Positions 16,863 to 25,653 are shown, counted from the stretch's first letter. The stretch: DNA of 64,000 nucleotides from Microvirga ossetica (GCF_002741015.1 NZ_CP016616.1:2637501-2701500); one strand, 5' to 3'. Program-made: numbers and translations. Notes: a model not told the origin generated them from the sequence alone.

Positions 16863-17913
16863 GAGCCTCGGACCGGAAATGAGACTCCTGGCTTCTGTGC
16901 GAGGCCGAGCTGTGATTCACTGCCTGGACTGGGAGGTGGATTATGGGTCATTGCTATTCCCTGGATCTGCGGGTGCGCGTCGCCGACTTTGTCGATGCAG
17001 GTCATTCCTGCCGGGCGGCAGCCCAGCACTTTGACGTCAGCGAGAGTTTCGCCATCAAGCTGGTGCAGCGGAAGCGGCGGTTCGGCTCGCCGGCACCGGC
17101 CCGGCAAGGCCGTCCGCCCGGACGCGGCAAGCTGGTGCCCTATGAGAGCTTCTTGATCCAGACGGTCGAGGCCGAGCCGGCCATCACCATGCCCGAGCTG
17201 GCCGCAAGGCTGCTGACTGAGCATGGGATCGTTGCGGCTCCCGCGATGCTCTCGCGCTTCCTGTGCCGGCACGGCTTCTCATATAAAAAAATGCCTGATG
17301 GCGGCGGAGTGCGCACGCGCCGATGTGCGGGATGAGCGCCGGGTCTGGCATGCCCAGCGCCAGCCGCGCATGCGCCAGGAGACGCACCGGCTGGTGTTCC
17401 TGGACGAGACGTATGTCAACACCAAGATGACGCGCCTGCGCGGGCGGAGCCGCAGGGGCCAGCGCCTACGCATGAAAGCTCCCTTTGGACACTGGAAAAC
17501 CCATACCTTTCTGGCTGGGCTACGGTGCAACGAGTTGTGCGCGCCGTGGATCATCGATGGCCCGATCACCCGGTTGGCGTTCGAGGCTTACATTGAGACG
17601 CAGCTCGCGCCGACGCTGCGCAAAGGCGATGTGGTGATCCTCGACAACCTGGCTGTCCACAAGAGCGAGAAGGCCGCTCAGTGTCTGAAGCAACGCGGAG
17701 CCTGGTTCCTGTTTTTACCTGCTTATTCGCCTGATCTTAATCCAATTGAACAGGCCTTTGCCAAGATCAAAGCGCACTTGCGCAAGGCCGAGGCCCGAAC
17801 GTTCGACGCGCTCTGGCGAGCGCTCGGTGAGATCTGCAACCTGTTCGAACCACAAGAGTGCTGGAACTACCTTAAGGCTGCCGGATATGCGTCCGTTTAA
17901 CCGTCCGATGCTC
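16863..17913 (+). mobile_element. IS630-family insertion sequence
   Basis: The element is about 1.05 kb with imperfect inverted ends (GAGCCTCGGACCG left, GAGCATCGGACGG right when reversed). It is flanked by TA on both sides (16861-16862 and 17914-17915), the target duplication typical of the IS630/Tc1 family. It carries one transposase gene split by an A7 run. Confidence 0.85.
16943..17900 (+). CDS. IS630 transposase, two frames joined at an A7 slippage site
   Basis: The first frame (16943-17335) encodes the helix-turn-helix half: [20 protein letters not shown], then an IALMARY-like second domain. At A7 (17285-17291) the protein continues in a frame shifted by one base, from [15 protein letters not shown] to the stop at 17900. 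The catalytic half has D in [11 protein letters not shown] in [12 protein letters not shown] and E in [13 protein letters not shown], the DDE triad of IS630. Removing one A restores a continuous protein, so expression may use polymerase slippage or +1 frameshifting. Programmed shifts at such runs are known in this family; whether it is active here is open. Confidence 0.8.
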
Positions 17914-18036
17914 TAAGATCCAGGAGTCTCCGCCAAAGTCATCGTGTTGTCACTTTGCATCGACATTTTTGAGAGTCCTTATGAGGAGGTCGGCCGCGAG
18001 CCCTATGATTGTCGTGTGAGCAAAGGAGACTCCGGG

Positions 18037-18822
18037 ATGAAATTCAGCGAAATCAGCTCGTTGCTAAGAGGGGTGCCCTTCATCTCTGAACTGAACGCCC
18101 ACTTCCTCTACGACCTAATTGCGAACAACGATGTCGAAAACATCCTGGAACTCGGCATTGCTCATGGCACCGCCACTTGCTACATGGCTGCCGCACTCCA
18201 GCAGAGGGGTCGCGGTAGGATTGACGCCGTTGACCTTAAAGGCGCTGATTACCGCCCTTCCGCCGAAGAACAGGTGTCGCGCCACGGGTTCGGCGGCCTC
18301 GTAACGATTCACCGTGAACAGACTGGGTACAACTGGTTTTTGCGCAAGGCCATCCGCGACAACACGGTTAATGATCAGTGCCAGCCAGTCTATGACCTCT
18401 GCATCATTGACGGCCCGAAAAACTGGACCATCGATTCTTCAGCCTTCTTCCTTGCCGACAAGCTGCTGAAGCCCGGCGGATGGTTGATATTCGACGACTA
18501 TAGCTGGACCTATGGCTTGGCTGATATGCAGAGAGATGTGACGGACGGGATTACTCACCGTCTCTTGTCGGAAGAGGAAATGCGCACACCGCACATCCGA
18601 GAGGTGTTCGAGTTGCTGGTCAAGCAGCACCCCGATTACGGGCACCTGATCGTGAAGGAGGATAGTGACTGGGCCATTGCACGCAAGGTGGCATCGCCTC
18701 AGAAATCCTACTCAGTCGTTTATGACGAAAGCGCCCTTGGCATCTTCGGAAAGCTTGCCCGTAAGGCTTATCACCGCCTCAAACGTCGCGATTCAGGAAG
18801 GCCGTCTAAACTGGCTTCGTAA
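18037..18822 (+). CDS. Class I SAM-dependent methyltransferase
   Basis: The protein from ATG 18037 (261 aa; AAAGGAG upstream) has the Rossmann motif I ILELGIAHGTATCYMA, motif II with acidic D in IDAVDLKG, and VYDLCIIDGPKNW as motif IV, followed by KPGGWLIFDDY. This is the layout of Methyltransf_24-like enzymes acting on small or cell-surface substrates. The frame also opens at 17944, but that start has no ribosome binding site. Substrate unknown. It lies between the IS630 and the integrase fragment in the island. Confidence 0.75.
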   Translation: MKFSEISSLLRGVPFISELNAHFLYDLIANNDVENILELGIAHGTATCYMAAALQQRGRGRIDAVDLKGADYRPSAEEQVSRHGFGGLVTIHREQTGYNWFLRKAIRDNTVNDQCQPVYDLCIIDGPKNWTIDSSAFFLADKLLKPGGWLIFDDYSWTYGLADMQRDVTDGITHRLLSEEEMRTPHIREVFELLVKQHPDYGHLIVKEDSDWAIARKVASPQKSYSVVYDESALGIFGKLARKAYHRLKRRDSGRPSKLAS

Positions 18823-19184
18823 GCGGCCGTTTGTTTCCTGGGGGCTGGCGTTCTGGCCAGAGCTTCAGGTTGCTGAGGGTTCAAGACGCAATGGCATTCC
18901 AGCTTGTGGCATACCCTGTGTTAGCTCTGGAGCCGCTCCGGCGGCGTTCTCTGCTAGGCTTCCCCTAACAACAACTGCGAGGGTTTAACGGCATTTTTGA
19001 AGTGGGGTATGTCCTGCCTTGCTTGGCTTGGAGAAAACAACGGGACTCCTAAAATCTCATGGCCTGTGGTCCCCTCTCGATTTGGACCTGAAGAGGCGAG
19101 GCACCGCCAAGGTTTCCTTTCCGTCAGGGCAGAAATCGCCTGTTTTGCATCCTTGTTGCCTTGCGTCTTTGGCCCTTTCTATCA
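18823..19184. other. Gap without recognisable gene
   Basis: Only short frames of chance length are present and none resembles a family. No tRNA or repeat is evident. Confidence 0.5.
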
Positions 19185-19487
19185 TCATTTCTTGAGGAGC
19201 GCTTCAGCGCCCTCGCGTGTCTGGCTGGAGGTCAGACCCAACTCCTGGCCCTCAGGTGACCTCAGGGACGCCCAAAGCGCATCATCGGCTGATGCGAGCG
19301 CCGCGATCTTCTTGGCGGCGATGTGAGGCTGGTTCGTTTGCAGGCTTACTCTGCGGAAGCGCTTCCCGCCATAGTGGCCGCGCAGATCCTCAGGAATTCG
19401 TCTGTAATAGAAATACACTCCGTTCTTTAGGAGCGAATAGCGAACCGTCACGGTAAAAAATCCAGTGTCGAGCAAACAAAAACCCAC
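19185..19487 (-). pseudogene. Truncated tyrosine integrase (N-terminal domain only)
   Basis: The 100-codon frame starts at GTG 19487 (or at a GTG near 19448) and has the N-terminal arm of island integrases: YSLLKNGVYFYYRRIPEDLR, then a GG-KRFRRVSLQTNQPHIAAKK stretch. It stops at 19185 before the core-binding and catalytic domains, so it cannot recombine DNA. A paired-box motif lies directly ahead, as for the intact integrase. It is evidence that a related element once resided here. Confidence 0.6.
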
Positions 19488-19490
19488 GGC

Positions 19491-19510
19491 GTATCACCTT
19501 GTGTATCACC
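19491..19510 (-). repeat. Paired-box motif C
   Basis: Minus strand: GGTGATACACAAGGTGATAC, two GGTGATAC half-sites 12 bases apart, four bases ahead of the truncated integrase start. Confidence 0.5.
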
Positions 19511-19606
19511 ACAAGCGCTATGCGATCAGCCCTAAGACACTGGAAATAATGGCAAAACCAAGATGATCTTGGTGCCCTGGCCGGGACCATAGAAATCGCT
19601 TACGTG

Positions 19607-21148
19607 TTATGCCTCACCGACCTCATATCTTGGGAATTTGGCGATAGCATCGGCTTTGGCCCTGATGGTTACGCCGCCATAAGTAGCCCCTACGGTTCGA
19701 GGAGCATGACCGCATATTGCGTCTAGCACACGCTCACCGACTCCGGCCTCTAGTCCAACAAGTTTAAACCTGTGCCGCCAAGCGTGGTTAGGAGTGACGT
19801 TCGGGTCGGATACAACCTCACGAACAAACTCAGAGATACGATTCTTCACGCCCTGCATCGGTCCCAGCACGTCACCATTAGGAGCGGGAGTGATAAACAG
19901 ATGACCATCAGGAGCAGTCATCACAAACTCAGCAAAGCCTAATTCAATGAGATGGCTGTGAATGGGAAACTCACGAGCTTGCTTGTCCTTCACCGTTCCC
20001 GCTTCAGGCGTAATGGTGACAATCCATAGGCCACTCTCGTTGCGAACGTCCCTCTTGCGAAGCTGGACGATCTCGCCAACCCTTGCGCCTGAGTAGGCCA
20101 TAATCCAGGGAACCCAACGCTTAGCCGCTGCTGTCTTTGGGTGATCCTGTCTAGGCTGGTAAGCCAGCGCAGCCGAGAGGACGGCCTTTGCCTCAGCGTC
20201 GGTGAACCATTTAGGTCTGAGGCGGAGTTGCTTGCCTACCTTCAGGGTGATGCCTGTAGCGGGGTTGGTATCAATCCTGTGGTTCCTTACAGCCCATCCG
20301 AACACTGCCTTGAGCGCAGCAAGGTCAGAGTCCTTCACTGTCTTGAGAGAGATAGGCTTCCCTGTCCTTGGGTTGATTTCAGACAGGCGGTAATCTTTGA
20401 ACCGAAGCACATCCCCAGGTGTCACCCGGCTTGCTTGATCATGACCAAGGAAGGCGACCAGCTTGGCTATAGTGCTGCTATAAGACTCATGGGTCTTAGC
20501 GGTGATTCCTGCTGCTTGAGCCTCACGCCACCAGCCTTCGAGCAATCCGGTGATGCTGGCACCACTGACAGGCTTTGCTGCTTCGGCTTTAAGCTTTGCC
20601 TCCTCCCACTCAGGAAAACGATTGGCCGCTGGGTCGGGGCTATAGTCGCCTTCAGCGTTGCGCTTCAGATGCTCAGAAGCTTGAACAAGAGCCTTGTGGA
20701 CGGCCGCGATCAAACGCCCCCTACTCTGCTTATCGGTTCGCAACCCTTGCTTAAGAAGAAGCTCATCAACGGATGGTCCTACCCACTGCTCAAGCTTGCC
20801 AGCCTCTTGAGCTTGCTGATGCAGGCGAAGCACCTGGGACCATGTACTAGGTGATCCAGGCTCATCCTTCAGACCGTTCGTCCACTCGGCATATAGAAGA
20901 CCAGCCAATCCAGTTATCTGCCGTTGAGTAAGTTGTTCGGGCTTAGAGCGATAGGCGTTCCACTCCCGCTCAACCTCTGCGGTAACCTCAGCATGACGCT
21001 GCTTAGCTACGGCAGGGTCTTTCGTGCGGAGAGAACGCTTCTCTTCCCTCTTCCCGATCAAAGGTCGCAGATCCTCAGGGACAGCCTTGCGGAAATAGTA
21101 AGAACCGGTTTCGGGATGCTTAAAAGGACGACTCATCGCAAGGACCAT
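19607..21148 (-). CDS. int: Tyrosine recombinase (island integrase)
   Basis: This 513-residue integrase inserts and excises the island at tRNA-Leu. It shows an N-terminal arm domain (KHPETGSYYFRKAVPEDLRP), a core-binding region, and the catalytic domain with Arg in AYSGARVGEIVQLRKRDV, the box HAWRHRF (H-x-x-R), and the nucleophile Tyr in GATYGGV near the end. It begins at ATG 21148 (or 21136) and lies next to the tRNA, as expected. No frameshift is visible, so it is probably active. No excisionase gene is recognised in the island. Confidence 0.88.
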   Translation of the reverse strand: MVLAMSRPFKHPETGSYYFRKAVPEDLRPLIGKREEKRSLRTKDPAVAKQRHAEVTAEVEREWNAYRSKPEQLTQRQITGLAGLLYAEWTNGLKDEPGSPSTWSQVLRLHQQAQEAGKLEQWVGPSVDELLLKQGLRTDKQSRGRLIAAVHKALVQASEHLKRNAEGDYSPDPAANRFPEWEEAKLKAEAAKPVSGASITGLLEGWWREAQAAGITAKTHESYSSTIAKLVAFLGHDQASRVTPGDVLRFKDYRLSEINPRTGKPISLKTVKDSDLAALKAVFGWAVRNHRIDTNPATGITLKVGKQLRLRPKWFTDAEAKAVLSAALAYQPRQDHPKTAAAKRWVPWIMAYSGARVGEIVQLRKRDVRNESGLWIVTITPEAGTVKDKQAREFPIHSHLIELGFAEFVMTAPDGHLFITPAPNGDVLGPMQGVKNRISEFVREVVSDPNVTPNHAWRHRFKLVGLEAGVGERVLDAICGHAPRTVGATYGGVTIRAKADAIAKFPRYEVGEA

Positions 21149-21149
21149 T

Positions 21150-21169
21150 GTACCACCCGTTTGTACCAG
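21150..21169 (-). repeat. Paired-box motif B
   Basis: Minus strand: CTGGTACAAACGGGTGGTAC, two TGGTAC half-sites 13 bases apart, ending one base before the intact integrase ATG. Confidence 0.5.
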
Positions 21170-21207
21170 TCGGATGGCCTATGTCTTTGATTTTATAGGA
21201 AGTCTTT

Positions 21208-21251
21208 GCGGATCAACACGTTAGGGTGTTGTTGGTGCCCAGGAGAGGACT
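21208..21251 (+). repeat. Right attachment site
   Basis: The 44-bp partner of 7375-7418 (one mismatch, at 21220). It overlaps the last 19 bases of tRNA-Leu and a short inverted repeat CAACAC-N6-GTGTTG outside the gene. Confidence 0.85.
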
Positions 21252-21317
21252 CGAACCTCCACGGTGTTACCCGCTGCTACCTGAAAGCAGTGCGTCTACC
21301 AATTCCGCCACCTGGGC
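21233..21317 (-). tRNA. tRNA-Leu (CAG)
   Basis: The 85-base gene on the minus strand has the acceptor stem GCCCAGG/CCTGGGC, a long variable arm, the T arm GGTTCGAGTCC and an encoded CCA. The anticodon stem CTGCT/AGCAG holds loop TTCAGGT, so the anticodon is CAG, reading CUG. Its 3' end is the integration site and remains intact after island insertion. Confidence 0.95.
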
Positions 21318-21338
21318 ATGCCTCGTCGGCGAGGCTTC

Positions 21339-21366
21339 GTTTACGGTGCTTCTGGCGGCGCGTCAA
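21339..21366 (-). promoter_or_regulatory. Likely promoter of tRNA-Leu
   Basis: On the minus strand TTGACG and GTAAAC are separated by 16 bases, with a start about 15 bases before the tRNA. TTGAC-type -35 elements are usual for stable RNA genes. Confidence 0.5.
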
Positions 21367-21492
21367 TCGGTGAAAATGCGGCGGATGCGCTTTCTTGCGG
21401 CCGCACCTCTTCACAGGGAAGCGGCGTTTGACTAGAGACGTTTTAAAGTTGAACCCCCAAGCTCCATGCGAGCCCTCGGGCAGGAGAGTTTC

Positions 21493-22512
21493 ATGATCGG
21501 TGCCCTTCGCACGCCTGAGCAGCAAACTGTCACCGTCTTCGGCGGATCGGGCTTTCTCGGCCGCTATGTGGTCGGCGCTCTCGCCCAGCGCGGCTACCGG
21601 ATCCTGGTGCCGACCCGGCAGCCGAACCTCTCGAACTTCCTTCCCCTCGGCAAGGTCGGGCAGATCACGCCGATCCATGCCAATCTGCGCAACGAGGATT
21701 CGATCGCCCATGCGGTCGCCCGGGCGGATCACGTGGTCAACCTGGTGGGCATCCTGCAGGAGACCGGCCGCCAGCGCTTCGACGCCCTCCAGGCGCAGGC
21801 TCCAGCGACGATCGCGCGGCATGCGAAGAAGGCCGTGTCCTTCACCCAGGTCTCCGCACTGGGCGCCGATGCAGGCTCCGAATCGGCCTATGCCCGTTCC
21901 AAGGCCGAGGGCGAGGCCGGCCTGCTCCGGGAGCGGCCGGATGCGGTGATTCTCCGCCCGTCGCTGATGTTCGGGCCGGGCGACAGCTCCTTCAACCGCT
22001 TCGCGGCGCTCGCCCGCATGCTCCCGGTCGTGCCGCTGCCCGGCGCCGAGACCCGGTTCCAGCCGATCTATGCCGGCGACGTGGCCGAGGCGATCGCGCG
22101 GGCGGTGGACGGCACTGTTCCGGGCGGCAGGGTCTACGAACTCGGCGGGCCCGAGATCCGCACCATGCGCGAGATGATGGACTTCGTCTTCGCGGTCACC
22201 GAGCGCAGGCGCGCCATCGTGCCGTTGCCGAACAATCTCGCCCGGGCCATGGGCGGCGTGCTCGGCACTCTCGATCGGCTGACGCTGGGCCTGATCCCGG
22301 ACGAGCTCGTCACCACCCGCGACCAGGCGATCCTGCTGGAAAGCCACAATGTGGTCTCCGAGGAGGCGCTCGCCGACAATCGCACGCTCCAGGGTTTGGG
22401 CATCACGCCCACCACCATCGAGGCCATCGTGCCGAGCTATCTCCTGCGCTTCCGCAAGACCGGCCAGTTCGACCTCAAGCGCAACGCTCCGACAACGACG
22501 ACGGGCCGCTGA
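21493..22512 (+). CDS. Complex I NDUFA9-subunit-like NAD(P)-binding protein
   Basis: An atypical short-chain dehydrogenase of 339 residues, started at ATG 21493 with AGGAGA upstream (an earlier ATG at 21466 has none). It has the TVTVFGGSGFLGRYVV nucleotide-binding motif, the HVVNLVGIL strand and a Y-x-x-x-K pair (YARSKAEGE), typical of bacterial homologues of the mitochondrial complex I accessory subunit NDUFA9. Members are thought to act with quinone or NADH metabolism; the exact substrate is unknown. It ends just before a convergent gene. Confidence 0.85.
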   Translation: MIGALRTPEQQTVTVFGGSGFLGRYVVGALAQRGYRILVPTRQPNLSNFLPLGKVGQITPIHANLRNEDSIAHAVARADHVVNLVGILQETGRQRFDALQAQAPATIARHAKKAVSFTQVSALGADAGSESAYARSKAEGEAGLLRERPDAVILRPSLMFGPGDSSFNRFAALARMLPVVPLPGAETRFQPIYAGDVAEAIARAVDGTVPGGRVYELGGPEIRTMREMMDFVFAVTERRRAIVPLPNNLARAMGGVLGTLDRLTLGLIPDELVTTRDQAILLESHNVVSEEALADNRTLQGLGITPTTIEAIVPSYLLRFRKTGQFDLKRNAPTTTTGR

Positions 22513-22532
22513 AGCGCCCGATCGTCGGGCCT

Positions 22533-23264
22533 TCAGGAGTTCCTGAGGGACGCGCGTTTCTCCCGGGGCAGCGCCATCGCCGCTGCCCGGCCATGGGTGA
22601 GCTTCTTGTGCAGGTGAACCATCATCGTCGCGCCGAAGATCGGCACGAGCAGGTTCAGCACCGGCACGAGCACAAGGGCCGCCGCCACGGCGCCGGCGGC
22701 GAGCACCGTGCCGCGATGCTCGTTGCGCAGCCGTGCCACCTCCTCCGGCGGCCAGAAGCGGCCGGCCGCCAGCTCGAAATATTCACGCCCGAGCAAATAG
22801 GCATTGGCGACGAAGAACGCGCCGATATTGACGCCCGGGATGAAGAACAACAGCAGGGCGACGAGGTTCACCAGCAGCGACAGGCCCGCGAAGCGAATGC
22901 CGTAGAGCAGGGCCCGTCCGAAGGGCAGGGCACGCCCCGGCGGATCGGCGGGGTAATCCTTGCCTTCGACCACTTCGGCGACGTCGTCGAGAAAATAGCC
23001 GGCCACAATGGCCGAGACCGCCGGGAGCAGGTAGATGAGAGCGACGAAGAGGCCGATGCCCGCGAGGAAGAACGCGAAGCTGTCGATGATCGGATAGGTG
23101 GCGCTCAGGTCATGGTTGGTGAGGAAGACGTCGAACAGCTTGGTCAGGCCGAGCCAGACCAGGACCAGCAGCGCAATCGTCAGTCCAATCGATTTCCAGA
23201 GAATGCGCCGCAGCGCGGGCGAGAAAATCTCGCGGGCCGCCGCGAAAACCGATTGGATCAGCAT
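22533..23264 (-). CDS. EI24/CysZ-like membrane protein
   Basis: The 243-residue protein has several membrane spans (IGLTIALLVLVWLGL, FFLAGIGLFVALIYLLPAV, LLVNLVALLLFFIPGVNIGA, AVAAALVLVPVLNLLVPIF). Its NAYLLGREYFELAA motif and the following ARLRNEHRGTVLAAG are characteristic of the EI24 domain. Family members include CysZ sulfate permease; the alphaproteobacterial ones are poorly studied, so sulfate is only a guess. It lies tail to tail with the NDUFA9-like gene. Confidence 0.75.
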   Translation of the reverse strand: MLIQSVFAAAREIFSPALRRILWKSIGLTIALLVLVWLGLTKLFDVFLTNHDLSATYPIIDSFAFFLAGIGLFVALIYLLPAVSAIVAGYFLDDVAEVVEGKDYPADPPGRALPFGRALLYGIRFAGLSLLVNLVALLLFFIPGVNIGAFFVANAYLLGREYFELAAGRFWPPEEVARLRNEHRGTVLAAGAVAAALVLVPVLNLLVPIFGATMMVHLHKKLTHGRAAAMALPREKRASLRNS

Positions 23265-23320
23265 CTGTCGTTCGTGTCCTTCACTCAGGCATCCCTCAAT
23301 GCGGCAAGCGGAGCTTACTT

Positions 23321-24619
23321 ATGAACGAACCGGCCGCAAAGCGAGGGGTGGAGATCATCGTGCCGTCGGAAGGTGAAATGTCGACCACCCTGAATGCTCA
23401 TCCGGACGTGGCGATCGTCGGTGCAGGAAGCGCCGGGATCGCCGCGGCGCGGCGTTTGATGGCGTCCGGACTGACGGTGACCGTGCTGGAGGCGCGTGAG
23501 CGCATCGGCGGGCGCACGCTCACGCGCCGCTTCAAGGGCCACCCGCTCGATCTCGGCGCCCATTGGCTCCATGCAGGTCCGATCAACCCGCTGGTGAAGC
23601 TCGGTCGCGCCCGCCACGAGCCCCTGCGCCGGGCGCCGGTCAACGGACATTTCTTCGTGGCAGGCCGGCCCGGCAGCCGCGCCGAGCGCGCGGCCCTCGA
23701 CCGTGCCTTCGCCATGGCCGACAGGGCGATGACCCAGGCCGCGAAAGCCCGCGAGGATCAGCCGGCGGCCAAGACGCTTCCGCCCATGGGACCTCAAGGG
23801 AAGCGTGTCGCCGCCATCCATGGCCTCGTCTCGGGCCGGCCGCTCGACGAGGTGAGCCTGCACGATTTTCCGAGCATGGAATATTCGGACAATCTCTTCA
23901 TCGCCGGTGGGCTCGGCGCCTATGTGCGCCGCCTGAGCCACGATCTGCCGGTGCGGCTCGGCACCGCCGTCCACGCCATCGACTGGTCGGGACAAGACGT
24001 GCGGATCGAGAGTTCGGCCGGGACGCTTCGGGCCAAGGCCGTCATCGTCACCACGCCCATGGCGGTGCTGCAGCAGGATGCGATCCGCTTCGCGCCGGCT
24101 CTGCCCAACGACGTTGCGCAAGCCATTCACGGCTTCACGCAGGGGGTCTACGAGCATGTGGTTCTGCATTGGCCGGATTCGCCCTTTCGCGGTGCGGACC
24201 GGCTGGCGAGCCTGACCGGAACGCGCCTGCGGCCGCCGGGGCTTCTCACCCGCATCGACGGCGCGCCGTTCCATTTCTTCGAGCTCGATCAGCCCACTGC
24301 CGCCAGTTTCGACCGGCGGGACATCCACGCACCCTATCGTTATGCGCGTGAGGTGCTGGCGGAGCAGTTCGGTTATCGGGCGATCCGCAATCTCTCCGCC
24401 CTGCACAGCACTGCCTGGCGGCACGATCCGTGGTCGCGTGCCTCCTGGGCCGTGGTGCCGCCGGGGCTTTACGCCATCCGCGATGTGCTGAAGGCGCCGG
24501 TCGGCGAAAGAATCTGGTTTGCGGGCGAGGCGCTGTCCCGCGCCCAATGGGGCACGGCGGGCGGCGCCTGGGAGGAAGGAGAGCGGGCCGCGGGAGAGAT
24601 CGTCGCGCAGCTGCGCTGA
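23321..24619 (+). CDS. Flavin-dependent amine oxidase
   Basis: FAD-binding monoamine-oxidase-like protein of 432 residues. It has the dinucleotide fold VAIVGAGSAGIAAARRL, the GGRTLTRRF motif, and a C-terminal FAD site IWFAGEALSRAQWGTAGGAW. A second start at ATG 23378 also has a good ribosome binding site (GGAAGG) and would remove an unusual 19-residue lead. Likely oxidises amines with oxygen in the cytoplasm; no signal peptide is visible, and the substrate is not predictable. Confidence 0.85.
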   Translation: MNEPAAKRGVEIIVPSEGEMSTTLNAHPDVAIVGAGSAGIAAARRLMASGLTVTVLEARERIGGRTLTRRFKGHPLDLGAHWLHAGPINPLVKLGRARHEPLRRAPVNGHFFVAGRPGSRAERAALDRAFAMADRAMTQAAKAREDQPAAKTLPPMGPQGKRVAAIHGLVSGRPLDEVSLHDFPSMEYSDNLFIAGGLGAYVRRLSHDLPVRLGTAVHAIDWSGQDVRIESSAGTLRAKAVIVTTPMAVLQQDAIRFAPALPNDVAQAIHGFTQGVYEHVVLHWPDSPFRGADRLASLTGTRLRPPGLLTRIDGAPFHFFELDQPTAASFDRRDIHAPYRYAREVLAEQFGYRAIRNLSALHSTAWRHDPWSRASWAVVPPGLYAIRDVLKAPVGERIWFAGEALSRAQWGTAGGAWEEGERAAGEIVAQLR

Positions 24620-24625
24620 AGGCGT

Positions 24626-24907
24626 TCAGGAGGGGATGAGGCCGTTGTCCAGCCGGCCACGCACCCATGTCACGGCGTCATCAAGGGTCGCGAGAACCGG
24701 TGGCGTGGTACTGAGCAGGCCGCTGCAGGGACCGAAACCTGCCTCCAGGAACCAGCCTCCGGCCCGCTCCAGCCCGCCGACGGTCTCCTCCGGCGTCACC
24801 CAGGCGAAGACGGCGACGAGCTGCCCGTCCGCCAGGACGAGCTGGCCCTCGTGAGAGCCGCCGTCTGCCAGGACCGACATCGGTTGGAGCGTAATCTCGT
24901 GCATCAT
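24626..24907 (-). CDS. Hypothetical protein
   Basis: A 93-residue protein with two strand-helix units (EGQLVLADGQLVAVFAWV, ATLDDAVTWVRGRL). No family is recognised. It is convergent with the amine oxidase and 17 bases behind the Crp/Fnr gene on the same strand, so they are probably cotranscribed. Confidence 0.55.
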   Translation of the reverse strand: MMHEITLQPMSVLADGGSHEGQLVLADGQLVAVFAWVTPEETVGGLERAGGWFLEAGFGPCSGLLSTTPPVLATLDDAVTWVRGRLDNGLIPS

Positions 24908-24924
24908 CTATCCGTTGGCCAATT

Positions 24925-25653
24925 CTACCGGTCCTCGTTCTGAAGGCTGAGATAGGTCGGGGTGAACTCACCCACCGTCTTCAGCCGCTCCCAATCGAGA
25001 ATGGTCAACGCATCACCCTGGAAACGGATCAACCCTTCCTTGCGCAATTCCTGCAGCACGCGGTTCACATGGACGGTCGACAATCCCAGGGTATCGCCGA
25101 GCTCCGCCTGAGTGATGGGAAGCTGAATCGTGTCGCCCTCGGCGCGGCCGATCACCTTCAGGCGCAGATACAGCTCGCAGATCAGGTGCGCCATGTGGGC
25201 CGTCGCGGAGAGGCGTCCCATGGTCGTCAGCCATTCCCGGTGAATGGCGCCGTCGATGAGCGTGCTGAGCCACAGCAGCCGCGTGAGGTGAGGGAATTCC
25301 TCGGTGATCTTCTCGAGCGTCGCATGCGGGACATTGGCGATGCGGCAATTGGTGAGCGCCAGCACGCCGTGATCCATCGTCTTCAGGAGGAAGCTGTGAA
25401 GATCGATGAAATCGCCTGCGACATGGATCGCCGAGATCTGCCGCCGTCCGTTCGAGACGATCTTGTAGCGGGCAGCATAGCCATCCAGGAGAAGCGAGCT
25501 CTCTCCCGGGCGATCGCCCTCGCGCACGAGGTCCTCATCGGCCTCGACCACGCGAATGCGAGCGATTGCGTTCTCGAGGGCTCTCTTTTCCGCTTCGGAA
25601 AGCTTGTCGTGCTTTTCGAGCTTTAGAATCAGGGGGTTGGTCATAAAGGCCAT
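24925..25653 (-). CDS. Crp/Fnr-family transcription regulator
   Basis: The protein has an N-terminal cyclic-nucleotide-like sensing barrel (REGDRPGESSLLLDGYAARY, HVAGDFIDLHSFLL) and a C-terminal winged helix-turn-helix (LPITQAELGDTLGLSTVHVN, RVLQELRKEGLI). The Fnr iron-sulfur cysteines are absent, so it is not an oxygen sensor of that type. Start chosen at ATG 25653 (AGGAG 11 bases upstream; the frame runs to 25701). Such proteins in rhizobia often answer to stress or redox; the targets are unknown. Confidence 0.85.
   Translation of the reverse strand: MAFMTNPLILKLEKHDKLSEAEKRALENAIARIRVVEADEDLVREGDRPGESSLLLDGYAARYKIVSNGRRQISAIHVAGDFIDLHSFLLKTMDHGVLALTNCRIANVPHATLEKITEEFPHLTRLLWLSTLIDGAIHREWLTTMGRLSATAHMAHLICELYLRLKVIGRAEGDTIQLPITQAELGDTLGLSTVHVNRVLQELRKEGLIRFQGDALTILDWERLKTVGEFTPTYLSLQNEDR

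Larger units (their letters stand above)
7375..21251 (-). mobile_element. Integrative genomic island in tRNA-Leu(CAG)
   Basis: The island is about 13.9 kb and is bounded by the 44-bp direct repeats. A complete tyrosine recombinase at one end reads away from the tRNA, as in most tRNA-targeting integrative elements. Cargo is of lower GC than the core genome and largely hypothetical. No conjugation, capsid or replication genes are visible, so it is not obviously self-transmissible and may be a cargo remnant or a mobilisable element. Two insertion sequences have landed in it. Stumps of other integrases imply that more than one element used this site. Confidence 0.8.

Noticed and set aside
7375..21251. 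Defence island or complete prophage
   Set aside because: No restriction, toxin-antitoxin, CRISPR, retron, capsid or portal genes are recognisable; only the UDG-like and ParB-like genes are even weakly suggestive.
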